21,940 bases of DNA from a virus, in IMG/VR virus record IMGVR_UViG_3300033995_000890, positions 1 through 21,940 of that record; one strand, given 5' to 3'. The notes beneath the pieces are model-generated. The model saw nothing but the letters and a program-made list of their open reading frames with translations. It was not told the DNA's origin and did no database searches. Positions 7,614-14,791 of this stretch are shown here, piece by piece. Position numbers and translations under genes: made by a program. Every line of letters starts with the position of its first letter. The first letter of the stretch is position 1.

Positions 7614-8360
7614 ATGGTAAAATCTGGAATATACAAAATAACAAATGAAATAACTGGAAAATTTTATGTCGGATCTTCTATAGATATAGATCAGCGTTTT
7701 TTGGATCACAGGAGGGATTTAAACAATAAAACTCATGTAAATATAATATTACAACGCTCGTGGGAAAAGCATGGCGAAAAAGCATTTTCTATCGCAATAT
7801 TAGAAGAATGTTCTCCGGAAAAGTGCTTTGAAAGAGAACAATATTATCTAGACACACTTCAACCATATAAATCAATCGGGTATAATATTGGAAAACATGC
7901 CGGTGGGGGTGACAATTTTACACACAATCCAAACAAAGAATCTATGCGAGAAAAAAACAGACTGATGTCGTCGGGAGAAAATAATGCAATGTTTGGAAAA
8001 AATCACACAGACGAATCAATAGAAAAACTTAAAAACAAAGCAAAAGGTCGTTTTTCTCTTGAATGGTTTGTAGAACGAAATGGTCAAGAAATTGGTACTC
8101 AAAAATATCAAGAACGTCGTAAAATGCTATCATCTCGTAAAATCAATTATAGCCACGTAAATAAAAATAAAGGAAAAAAGATCGTTGTAGAATCGACTAG
8201 AGGAGATAGTGTGAGCCGTGGAAGAAATGCACTAAAAGGTAGAAAAGAAGAATTTTTACTTGATATATCTAATCAAGAATTGTCTAGTAAACAGATTGCT
8301 GACAAGTATGGAATATCAACTGCGGCAGTAAAGTATCACAGAAACAAGTTGAAAAAGTAA
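7614..8360 (+). CDS. GIY-YIG homing endonuclease, free-standing (Seg-like)
   Basis: 248 residues. The GIY-YIG nuclease domain is at residues 1-95: G5-I6-Y7, Y18-V19-G20, catalytic-type Arg28, and Glu75 in FEREQYYLD, matching the Arg and Glu of this family. Residues 118-146 (SGENNAMFGKNHTDESIEKL) are a NUMOD3-type DNA-binding module found in such enzymes. The C terminus (about 214-248, LLDISNQELSSKQIADKYGI) is a helix-turn-helix. These enzymes cut DNA of related phages lacking the gene and spread it by recombination. It stands alone just after the capsid terminator, as T4 seg genes stand between late genes. The ATG forms TATTTATGG with the upstream T-run and has no Shine-Dalgarno. AT-rich codons differ from the capsid gene next to it, which fits independent acquisition. 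Confidence 0.93.
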   Translation: MVKSGIYKITNEITGKFYVGSSIDIDQRFLDHRRDLNNKTHVNIILQRSWEKHGEKAFSIAILEECSPEKCFEREQYYLDTLQPYKSIGYNIGKHAGGGDNFTHNPNKESMREKNRLMSSGENNAMFGKNHTDESIEKLKNKAKGRFSLEWFVERNGQEIGTQKYQERRKMLSSRKINYSHVNKNKGKKIVVESTRGDSVSRGRNALKGRKEEFLLDISNQELSSKQIADKYGISTAAVKYHRNKLKK

Positions 8361-8367
8361 CCGTATA

Positions 8368-8383
8368 TATAATATATATTATA
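8368..8383 (+). promoter_or_regulatory. 16-bp AT palindrome before the nuclease gene, possible -10 element
   Basis: TATAATATATATTATA is a perfect palindrome ending 2 bases before ATG 8386, and it begins with a sigma70-like TATAAT. No -35 is obvious. It could drive the nuclease gene separately, or be chance in AT-rich DNA. Confidence 0.25.
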
Positions 8384-8385
8384 CC

Positions 8386-9180
8386 ATGCTTATGAAGAAA
8401 ATATATTACTATTCATTGTGTTTGTTAACATTGGTTACTGTTTTGGTTGCCAATCCAATTGATGACAAAGCATCTCAATTTGTTGTGAATGGTGCGCCAA
8501 TCAGCAAAATTGTAAAAGATACTCAGTATATAATCAAAAAGAATTATGCTATACATTATCGCTATGATACCAAAACAGCTGAATATGTTGTAGAACATCC
8601 AACACTTGAAAAGATCAATGGAAAATCAAAACGTAAAGATGATTTTAGACCAGACCCAGAAATAGCAAAGCAACATCAATCATTATTAAGTGATTATGCT
8701 GGAAATCCATTTGATCGTGGTCATCTTGTGCCTGCTGGAGACAATACTCAAAATGATGATGTTATGAGTGAAAGTTTCTTTCTTTCTAATATGGTTCCTC
8801 AAGTTCCTAATCATAATAGAGGAATTTGGAAACAATTGGAAACTGCTGTTAGAAATTGGGTAATTGAAGGCAAAGATGTATATGTTATAACTGGCACATT
8901 TTATAACAAAGGATATAAAGAAATTGGTAATAACAAAGTTGGTATTCCAGATTATATGTGGAAAGTTATTGTAGATTCAAAATCAAACAAGGGTATTGCA
9001 TTTATGTTTCCTAATGCTCCACTGCCAGTTGAAGACCTTCATAAATATATTGTATCTATATCAGAGATAGAAGTCAAGACTGGAATAAATTTCAATCCAA
9101 AGTTGCCAGAAAAACAACAAAATGAATTGGAAAAGTCAAAAGCAGATCAAAAAGATTGGTCTAGCTTAACAAAGAAATAA
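8386..9180 (+). CDS. Secreted DNA/RNA nonspecific endonuclease (DRGH, Serratia nuclease/EndA type)
   Basis: 264 residues (262 if ATG 8392 is used, which gives MKKIYYYS and a cleaner signal peptide). Residues 1-22 are a Lys-Lys start plus a hydrophobic stretch (LCLLTLVTVLVA), a likely Sec signal with cleavage near residue 22. The nuclease core has FDRGHLVPAGD with D110-R111-G112-H113 (His113 general base), then N144-R-G-I-W-K-Q-L-E152; the Asn-to-Glu spacing of 8 equals N119/E127 of the Serratia enzyme, whose Asn binds Mg. Expected activity is Mg-dependent cutting of DNA and RNA outside the cytoplasm. A secreted form is unusual next to phage structural genes: it would avoid the phage genome inside the cell and act in periplasm or medium. 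It converges with the lysozyme gene with 1 base between the stops. Confidence 0.9.
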   Translation: MLMKKIYYYSLCLLTLVTVLVANPIDDKASQFVVNGAPISKIVKDTQYIIKKNYAIHYRYDTKTAEYVVEHPTLEKINGKSKRKDDFRPDPEIAKQHQSLLSDYAGNPFDRGHLVPAGDNTQNDDVMSESFFLSNMVPQVPNHNRGIWKQLETAVRNWVIEGKDVYVITGTFYNKGYKEIGNNKVGIPDYMWKVIVDSKSNKGIAFMFPNAPLPVEDLHKYIVSISEIEVKTGINFNPKLPEKQQNELEKSKADQKDWSSLTKK

Positions 9181-9181
9181 T

Positions 9182-9838
9182 TTAACCAGCTGCTTTAAAT
9201 ACAGCAGCGTTCCAGTCCATACGTTTTTTTACACCACGATTGTTTGTGCTGCGATATTCTCTGTGGTTTAAATATTCCTTTGCAGCATCAGCAAACTTGT
9301 TTTGGTTCAACAACTTTATTGTTTTTGGTCCCATGTCACCACGATATAATGCATTGATTGTTGCAATTCTCACGGTTAATGGCATACTATCAAATTTTTC
9401 TATATGTTTTTTGGCAACATCAATCTTTTTATTAGCGTCTTTTTCAAGTAATTTCAATGCATCATCGTCAGTTATACCTTTGCTAAAATCTTCATTTGGT
9501 TGAATTTTGTGACCATAAGCAATTGTGTCACTGCCGCCTTCAACACTTTTATGTGGAAACCATAATTTCTTGACTTTATTATATCCACCTTTTGGATTGT
9601 TGATGTTGTTTTCAAATTGCTTGATTATATTCACAGCGCGAGTTGTTAAGTCGCCTGTGTCTCCTCTGTCGCTAAAATCAATATTATGCTGAGTATATGG
9701 CTTTCCTGCGCCATCCCCCGCTGGCTGTGCATATGCATGTTGTGCGGGAGGTGCAACAAGTTTGACTGGCGGTAAATCTGCCACGGCTTCAATGAGTTTT
9801 TGTTCATGTAACAGATCTTTCAGTTTTATTATACGCAT
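9182..9838 (-). CDS. Tagged lysozyme (GH24, T4-lysozyme-like)
   Basis: 218 residues and the only convincing minus-strand gene. Residues 1-20 (MRIIKLKDLLHEQKLIEAVA) form a charged helix with L-H-E|Q and L-I-E|A steps, like the tags of the head genes, not a signal peptide. Residues 21-60 are Pro/Ala-rich linker. The lysozyme domain starts at about 64: IIKQFEN with catalytic-type Glu76, an insertion GGYNK..KLWFPHKS, then EGGSDTIAYGHKI, where T105 and G109-H110 match the T-I-G-x-G-H strand of T4 lysozyme. The aspartate equivalent to D20 is shifted (E100 or D104). The C-terminal helices contain TINALYRGDMGPKT and end NRGVKKRMDWNAAVF. Expected role is cutting peptidoglycan, at lysis or, if the tag packages it, at infection. 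Confidence 0.85.
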   Translation of the reverse strand: MRIIKLKDLLHEQKLIEAVADLPPVKLVAPPAQHAYAQPAGDGAGKPYTQHNIDFSDRGDTGDLTTRAVNIIKQFENNINNPKGGYNKVKKLWFPHKSVEGGSDTIAYGHKIQPNEDFSKGITDDDALKLLEKDANKKIDVAKKHIEKFDSMPLTVRIATINALYRGDMGPKTIKLLNQNKFADAAKEYLNHREYRSTNNRGVKKRMDWNAAVFKAAG

Positions 9839-9885
9839 ATATATTATAAGTATCTATGAAACATTTATTCTATGCGTATAATAAA
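9825..9885 (-). promoter_or_regulatory. 15-bp inverted repeat pairing lysozyme leader with its start codon
   Basis: TTTATTATACGCATA at 9825-9839 and TATGCGTATAATAAA at 9871-9885 are perfect reverse complements 31 bases apart. The proximal arm holds the lysozyme ATG and first four codons. A transcript started upstream of 9885 (minus strand) would fold a 15-bp stem over the start. An AATAAATG sequence (minus strand, 9869-9862) lies inside the loop and could start a shorter RNA without the distal arm. T4 lysozyme is controlled this way; here it is inference from the repeat. Confidence 0.5.
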
Positions 9886-9887
9886 TA
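9880..9887 (+). promoter_or_regulatory. Candidate late promoter for the neck operon
   Basis: AATAAATA differs from the T4 late element TATAAATA at one position and lies 38 bases before ATG 9926, a normal leader length. It overlaps the inverted repeat at 9871-9885. No other promoter candidate is seen for this operon in the 87-base gap. Confidence 0.35.
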
Positions 9888-9913
9888 TACCGATGTAAAT
9901 CCGAACAGATTCA

Positions 9914-9921
9914 TATTTATA
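9914..9921 (-). promoter_or_regulatory. Candidate T4-type late promoter for lysozyme
   Basis: The minus strand reads TATAAATA, the exact -10 element of T4 late promoters, about 75 bases upstream of the lysozyme start. The same bases read TATTTATA on the plus strand 4 bases before ATG 9926, so the match may instead belong to a plus-strand start context. Confidence 0.35.
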
Positions 9922-9925
9922 TAAA

Positions 9926-11143
9926 ATGCCCGACACAAGTATAAATTACAATATTGATTCTGACAGAGTACGCTGGCCTGGTTCTGGCTCCGCTATCACA
10001 ACCGGAAGTACTCCATTTGGATTTTATGAAACCGACTCGCAATTCATATCAGAAGCACCAAATGCTGCCAGATGGGCAGCAACTCGTTTGGGTTATCCCA
10101 TTGTTGATATTGAAATGATAGACATAAATTTTTATGCATGTTTTGAAGAAGCTGTGAATGAATATGGAGCACAAGTAAATCAATTTAATATTCGTAATAA
10201 TATTGGTGTGCTACAAGGAACTTCCGCAAATGTAAATCTTACTCAAACAAATGTGGCTGGCAGTGGATTGCCACAACTCATAAAATTAGCTAATGGATAT
10301 GGCACAGAGTTTGGTGTGGGTGGAAATGTGGATTGGAAAAAAGGTTATGTTGATGTTCAAAAAGGACAACAATCATATGATCTACAAGCATTGTGGGGAG
10401 ATGTGAGTGAAAGTTTTGATAGAATTGAAATTCGCAGAATTTTTCATAACTCACCTCCAGCATCCGCTCGTATATATGATCCATTTAGTATGACAGGTAT
10501 GAGTTACAGCAATGTATTAAATGAAATGGGATTTGCTGGTTATTCTCCTGCTACTCAATTTTTGATGACACCAATATTTGAAGATTTGTTGCGTATGCAA
10601 GCAATTGAGTTCAATGATTTGGTTCGTAAATCTGGATATAGCTTTGAATTGGTTAATAATAAAGTAAAAATATTTCCAATTCCTACTTATGACTACAAGA
10701 TGTATTTTGAGTATCTGCTTGTTAAAGACAGAGACAGTCAGGGCATTTATAATTCTGGTTCATTTTATACAGCAAGCGGTTCGTATGTTTCTTCCAATAC
10801 CATTGGAGATTATAGCAATGTTCCATACAATAATATTCCATACAGTGGCATCAATAGTGTTGGCAAGCAATGGATAAGAAAATACTTTTTAGCATTGTGC
10901 AAAGAACTATTGGGCAGTATTCGTCAAAAGTATCAAACGATTCCAATACCAGGTGCAGAAGTTACATTGGATGGTGCTGAACTGCGTCAAGAAGCATCTG
11001 CTGAAAAAACAGATTTGATTACACAGTTGAGAGAGAATTTAGAAGCAACTGGTCGCAAGGCTCAGATGGAAATGCGTGAAGCAGAAGCACAACAGATGTT
11101 ATCCACTCTACAAAAAGTTCCGCTTGGAATTTATATTGGTTAA
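9926..11143 (+). CDS. Neck protein (T4 gp13-like candidate)
   Basis: 405 residues; T4 gp13 is about 309. The N-terminal block FGFYETDSQFISEAPNAARW, LGYPIVDIEMIDINFYACFE, EAVNEYGAQVNQFNIRNN (residues 31-95) is a pattern I associate with the gp13-type neck protein of aquatic T4-like phages, from memory. Further regions: YDLQALWGDVSESFDRIEIRR, a loop DPFSMTGMSYSNVLNEMGF, PIFEDLLRMQAIEFNDLVRK, and a Gly/Ser/Tyr-rich insertion at about 270-312. The C-terminal part (WIRKYFLALCKELLGSIRQK, PIPGAEVTLDGAELRQEA) ends in a charged helix. Neck proteins cap the portal after DNA packaging and form the tail docking site. It starts the right-hand operon, and the following genes are spaced by 3-8 bases. Confidence 0.65.
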   Translation: MPDTSINYNIDSDRVRWPGSGSAITTGSTPFGFYETDSQFISEAPNAARWAATRLGYPIVDIEMIDINFYACFEEAVNEYGAQVNQFNIRNNIGVLQGTSANVNLTQTNVAGSGLPQLIKLANGYGTEFGVGGNVDWKKGYVDVQKGQQSYDLQALWGDVSESFDRIEIRRIFHNSPPASARIYDPFSMTGMSYSNVLNEMGFAGYSPATQFLMTPIFEDLLRMQAIEFNDLVRKSGYSFELVNNKVKIFPIPTYDYKMYFEYLLVKDRDSQGIYNSGSFYTASGSYVSSNTIGDYSNVPYNNIPYSGINSVGKQWIRKYFLALCKELLGSIRQKYQTIPIPGAEVTLDGAELRQEASAEKTDLITQLRENLEATGRKAQMEMREAEAQQMLSTLQKVPLGIYIG

Positions 11144-11146
11144 AAA

Positions 11147-11554
11147 ATGAAACCTTTTTCTATATTAGATATGATAATGTCCAAAGGTGAAAGACGACGA
11201 CTAAAGTATGTTGGTGTGAAGAAAACTATGAAGCCGCCAACAAATTTTACTTCATTAGAAATAAAGTATTATAATATGCTTGATGAAATTGGTGTGTATT
11301 TTATTCATCAATATCCAATGGGTGGTAGATTTTATGATGCATATCTGCCAGATGAAAATATTTTATTTGAATTTGATGGAGCATTTTGGCATCCAAAAAC
11401 TGCTGAAGATGCAAAGTATATATTTCAAAAAAAGAGTATGAGAGTAGATGAGCTAAAAAATAAAATAGCTGCTGATAAAGGATACAAAATTATTCGCATA
11501 CGCGAAGATGAACCAATCACATCAGAACAAATGAAAAAGTTGATATTTCCATAA
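11147..11554 (+). CDS. Vsr-like (EDxHD/DUF559-type) nuclease
   Basis: 135 residues. The core RFYDAYLPDENILFEFDGAF and WHPK shows D64 on one strand and E75-F-D77-G-x-x-W-H82 on the next; the D-G-x-F-W-H style is typical of Vsr mismatch nucleases and related EDxHD homing enzymes. D101 in RVDELKNKIAADKGYKIIRI completes the set, with E37 in the N-terminal helix as a candidate first acidic residue. The basic N terminus (KGERRRLKYVGVKK) could bind DNA. Such small nucleases are found in phages as free-standing homing endonucleases. It is wedged between two structural genes with 3- and 6-base gaps and the same direction, so it is co-expressed late. A repair role is an alternative. Confidence 0.78.
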   Translation: MKPFSILDMIMSKGERRRLKYVGVKKTMKPPTNFTSLEIKYYNMLDEIGVYFIHQYPMGGRFYDAYLPDENILFEFDGAFWHPKTAEDAKYIFQKKSMRVDELKNKIAADKGYKIIRIREDEPITSEQMKKLIFP

Positions 11555-11560
11555 AAGTAT

Positions 11561-14311
11561 ATGCCAATAAAATATTTAAATAGAAGTAATATACCAACTG
11601 TTTTAGCAGGAACTCAAAAAGCAATATTTGGGTATGGAGCTACAAGTGTCGCTGTTTCAATGACAAATCTTGTTAGTAACACGGGTGTAGTAGCAACAGA
11701 CACGACGGGTGTTGGAACGGCAAGATATTCTCTAGCCGCAGCGGGTTATGGTACAGACAAAGCAATATTTGGATACGGATACTCAACCACATATGTTTCA
11801 ATGACCAATCTTGTAAGTGATACAGGAGTTGTATCAACTGATACAGCCGGTATTGGTACGGCTAGATATGAATTAGCAGCAGCAGGTTATGGAGTGGGCA
11901 AAGCTATATTTGGATATGGAAGGACGGCTAGTGGTACAGCAACAACCAATCTGGTAAGTAATACAGGTGTTGTGGCGAGTAATACAACGGGTGTTGGCAC
12001 AGCCAGATTTCAACTAGCAGCGGCGGGTTATGGAAATGACAAAGTTATATTTGGATATGGAACCACGGGCACTGTTACGGCAGTAACCAATCTCGTAAGC
12101 AATGCGGGTGTAGTAGCAACAGACACGACGGGTGTTGGAACAGCAAGACAAGGTCCAGCAGCAGCCGGTTATGGTAGTGACAAAGCAATATTTGGGTATG
12201 GATATACCGCCGCTGCTTATGCGTCAATAACCAATCTTGTAAGTAATACAGGTGTAGTGGCAACCGATACAACTGGCGTTGGCACAGCCAGATATATATT
12301 AGCCGCAGCAAGTTATGGATCAGATAAAGCTATATTTGGATATGGAGATAATGGTCCGGTTCTATCAATGACCAATCTGGTAAGCAACACTGGTGTTGTA
12401 GCAAATAACACAACGGGCGTGGGAACAGCAAGATATGGTCTAGCAGCGGCGGGATTTTCAATAACTACAATACCAGCGCCCGGTGGAATAAAATATAAGA
12501 ATATTAGTAATGTTCCAACTACACAAAAAGCTATATTTGGGTATGGGTATAGTGGCGGCAATGTTTCAATGACCAACCTTGTTAGCAACAATGGTGTTGT
12601 AGCAAATGATACAACGGGTGTTGGTACTGCGAGATATCTACTAGCAGCGGCGGGGTATGGCACCGACAAAGCTATATTTGGATATGGACAAAATGGTTCT
12701 GTCGTATTTTCAATGACAAATCTGGTTAGTAATACGGGCGTCGTAGCAAATGACACGACCGGCGTGGGTACAGCAAGAAATCAAATAGCGGCGGCTGGGT
12801 ATGGTACTGACAAAGCAATTTTTGGATATGGAAACAACGCTGTGGTCGATCAGTCAGTGACCAACAAAGTAAGCAACACCGGCGTTGTAGCAACTGATAC
12901 AGCGGGAGTTGGTACAGCAAGACCCGCTCTAGCAGCAGCTGGCTATGGAACCGATAAAGCTATATTTGGTTATGGATATGTTACTTTATCAATGACCAAT
13001 CTAGTAAGCAACACTGGTGTTGTATCAACAGACACAACAGGTGTTGGAACGGGTAGATCATATCCATCGGCAGCGGGTTATGGGTCAGATAAAGCTATAT
13101 TTGGATATGGATATAATGGCTCTGTCACATTTTCAATGACCAATCTTGTTAGTAATACAGGCGTTGTAGCAACCGATACAACTGGCGTTGGAACGGCGAG
13201 GAGTGGTTTGGCAGCAGCGGGCTATGGATCAGACAAAGCTATATTTGGATATGGACAAAATGGCGCAACTTACTACTCAATGACAAATCTTGTAAGCAAC
13301 ACAGGAGTTGTAGCAACAGATACAACGGGGGTTGGTACAGCAAGAGCCGCTCTAGCAGCAGCAAGTTATTCAAGTTCAATACCAGCACCAAGTGGATTAA
13401 AATTTAGAAAAGTATTTGCTGATCCTATTATTGTATCAGGAACACAAAAAGCTATATTTGGATATGGAGATAATAGTTCCGTTTTAACTACAATCACAAA
13501 TCTTGTAAGTAATACAGGTGTTGTAGCAGCTGACACAACGGGGGTTGGAACTGGGAGACGTGGTTTAGCAGCGGCTGGTTATGGAAGTGACAAAGCAATA
13601 TTTGGATATGGATATAATGGCACTACACATTATTCAATGACAAATCTTGTTAGTAATACGGGTGTTGTAGCAACAGACACGACCGGTGTCGGTACGGCGA
13701 GACAAATTCTAGCAGCGGCGGGTTATGGAACAGACAAAGCACTGTTTGGATATGGTACGGTAGGTTTTACAACATTTTATTCAATAACTAATCTGGTAAG
13801 CAACACAGGTGTTGTATCAAATGACACAACGGGTGTTGGCACATCTAGATTTGGTCCAGCAGCTGCTAGTTATGGAACAGATAAAGCTATATTTGGATAT
13901 GGATATAATGGTATAGGTTTATCAATGACCAATCTTGTAAGTAACACCGGTGTTGTATCAAATGATACAGCGGGTGTTGGGACTGCAAGGTGGGTCTTGG
14001 CGGCGGCAGGTTATGGAACAGACAAAGCACTATTTGGATATGGATATAATGGTTCTGTCGGAGTATCAATGACCAATCTTGTAAGTAATACAGGTGTTGT
14101 AGCCACAGACACGACTGGTGTTGGTACTGGGAGAGATTCTCTTGCAGCGGCGGGTTATGGTAGTGATAAAGCAATATTTGGGTATGGATATACCACGGTT
14201 GCAGTTTCAATGACCAATCTTGTAAGTAATACTGGTGTTGCAGCAAATGACACAACCGGTGTTGGAACGGCAAGATTTGGTCTAGCAGCAGCAGGATACT
14301 CACTAACATAA
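11561..14311 (+). CDS. Giant repeat adhesin: three six-bladed propeller-like blocks
   Basis: 916 residues made of 18 repeats of 45-49 residues in three groups of six: residues 20-302, 323-607 and 630-916. Each repeat reads KAIFGYG, a variable stretch of 5-9 residues, then S-x-TNLVSNTGVV, xxDTTGVGTAR, 2-3 variable residues, and LAAAGYG[TS]D. The groups are joined by linkers of about 20 residues (IPAPGGIKYKNISNVPTTQ and IPAPSGLKF...), and residues 1-19 resemble the same linker. Sets of six with a short four-strand-like repeat suggest kelch/RCC1-like beta-propellers. Similar FGYG/FGGG repeats occur in aquatic phage proteins (from memory). No signal peptide. Between neck genes it is probably a virion-borne receptor or glycan binder. 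The gene has no Shine-Dalgarno; the ATG is 6 bases after the nuclease stop. Confidence 0.85.
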   Translation: MPIKYLNRSNIPTVLAGTQKAIFGYGATSVAVSMTNLVSNTGVVATDTTGVGTARYSLAAAGYGTDKAIFGYGYSTTYVSMTNLVSDTGVVSTDTAGIGTARYELAAAGYGVGKAIFGYGRTASGTATTNLVSNTGVVASNTTGVGTARFQLAAAGYGNDKVIFGYGTTGTVTAVTNLVSNAGVVATDTTGVGTARQGPAAAGYGSDKAIFGYGYTAAAYASITNLVSNTGVVATDTTGVGTARYILAAASYGSDKAIFGYGDNGPVLSMTNLVSNTGVVANNTTGVGTARYGLAAAGFSITTIPAPGGIKYKNISNVPTTQKAIFGYGYSGGNVSMTNLVSNNGVVANDTTGVGTARYLLAAAGYGTDKAIFGYGQNGSVVFSMTNLVSNTGVVANDTTGVGTARNQIAAAGYGTDKAIFGYGNNAVVDQSVTNKVSNTGVVATDTAGVGTARPALAAAGYGTDKAIFGYGYVTLSMTNLVSNTGVVSTDTTGVGTGRSYPSAAGYGSDKAIFGYGYNGSVTFSMTNLVSNTGVVATDTTGVGTARSGLAAAGYGSDKAIFGYGQNGATYYSMTNLVSNTGVVATDTTGVGTARAALAAASYSSSIPAPSGLKFRKVFADPIIVSGTQKAIFGYGDNSSVLTTITNLVSNTGVVAADTTGVGTGRRGLAAAGYGSDKAIFGYGYNGTTHYSMTNLVSNTGVVATDTTGVGTARQILAAAGYGTDKALFGYGTVGFTTFYSITNLVSNTGVVSNDTTGVGTSRFGPAAASYGTDKAIFGYGYNGIGLSMTNLVSNTGVVSNDTAGVGTARWVLAAAGYGTDKALFGYGYNGSVGVSMTNLVSNTGVVATDTTGVGTGRDSLAAAGYGSDKAIFGYGYTTVAVSMTNLVSNTGVAANDTTGVGTARFGLAAAGYSLT
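11618..14308 (+). repeat. Eighteen 135-150-bp coding repeats in three blocks of six
   Basis: Block borders are 11618-12466, 12527-13381 and 13448-14308. Protein framework is nearly constant but codons differ between copies (for example AATCTTGTTAGTAACACG versus AATCTGGTAAGTAATACA), so the repeats are old or codon-diversified, not freshly copied. Variation in amino acids is confined to two short windows per repeat. Confidence 0.85.
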
Positions 14312-14319
14312 AAATTTAT

Positions 14320-14787
14320 ATGAAAGGAAGATATTTTAGCACACGCGACTTAAACTTAATCAATTCTCTTAATGGTGAATTGATGGGAAATATTATTGAA
14401 AATCTTATTCAAATATTTAAAATTTGTCCAAATGAAACCAAAACAAATATATATGGTGAAACTTCATCAGAAACTGGTAAATGGTATTTTCCAGCAGTTC
14501 AAATATCTGCACTTATTGAAAGAGCTGAAATGACGGCAGAATTTGACGATTTCGGACCAAATAGAAATCAAGATCATATTTTCAAGATGCGTGAAAAAAT
14601 GTTAAAGCAATTAGAATTTTATCCAGAAATTGGCGATGTAGTATCTTGGAATGATAGATATTATGAAATTGATAATGTAATACAAGAACAGCTACTTGGA
14701 GGTCAAAGCGACAAGAGTCATAGTATAGTTTGTAATAGTCATTATACCAAATATACATCACTCAATATAATGGAAAGAAATCAATAA
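14320..14787 (+). CDS. Neck/head-closure-like structural protein
   Basis: 155 residues, starting 8 bases after the adhesin stop. The pattern RDLNLINSLNGELMGNIIEN, NIYGETSSETGKWYFPAVQI, FDDFGPNRNQ, YPEIGDVVSWNDRYYEIDNV, then HSIVCNSHYTKYT is compact and highly conserved-looking; I recall similar proteins in aquatic T4-like phages in the neck gene cluster, but cannot name the T4 homologue with certainty (gp14 is much longer). IGDVVSWNDRYYEID resembles the beta-barrel of head-closure/adaptor proteins. A role at the head-tail joint is inferred from its place between the gp13-like gene and the next structural gene. No membrane or signal segment. Confidence 0.6.
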   Translation: MKGRYFSTRDLNLINSLNGELMGNIIENLIQIFKICPNETKTNIYGETSSETGKWYFPAVQISALIERAEMTAEFDDFGPNRNQDHIFKMREKMLKQLEFYPEIGDVVSWNDRYYEIDNVIQEQLLGGQSDKSHSIVCNSHYTKYTSLNIMERNQ

Positions 14788-14791
14788 TTTT

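Noticed and set aside
9871-9897. Mini-frame MRIINIPM on the plus strand that mimics the lysozyme N terminus
   Set aside because: Only eight codons and explained by the inverted repeat; more likely an RNA hairpin arm than a gene remnant.
11618-14308. Diversity-generating retroelement target
   Set aside because: No reverse transcriptase or template repeat is in the window, and variable windows are not the adenine-specific C-terminal pattern expected; it could still lie outside the window.
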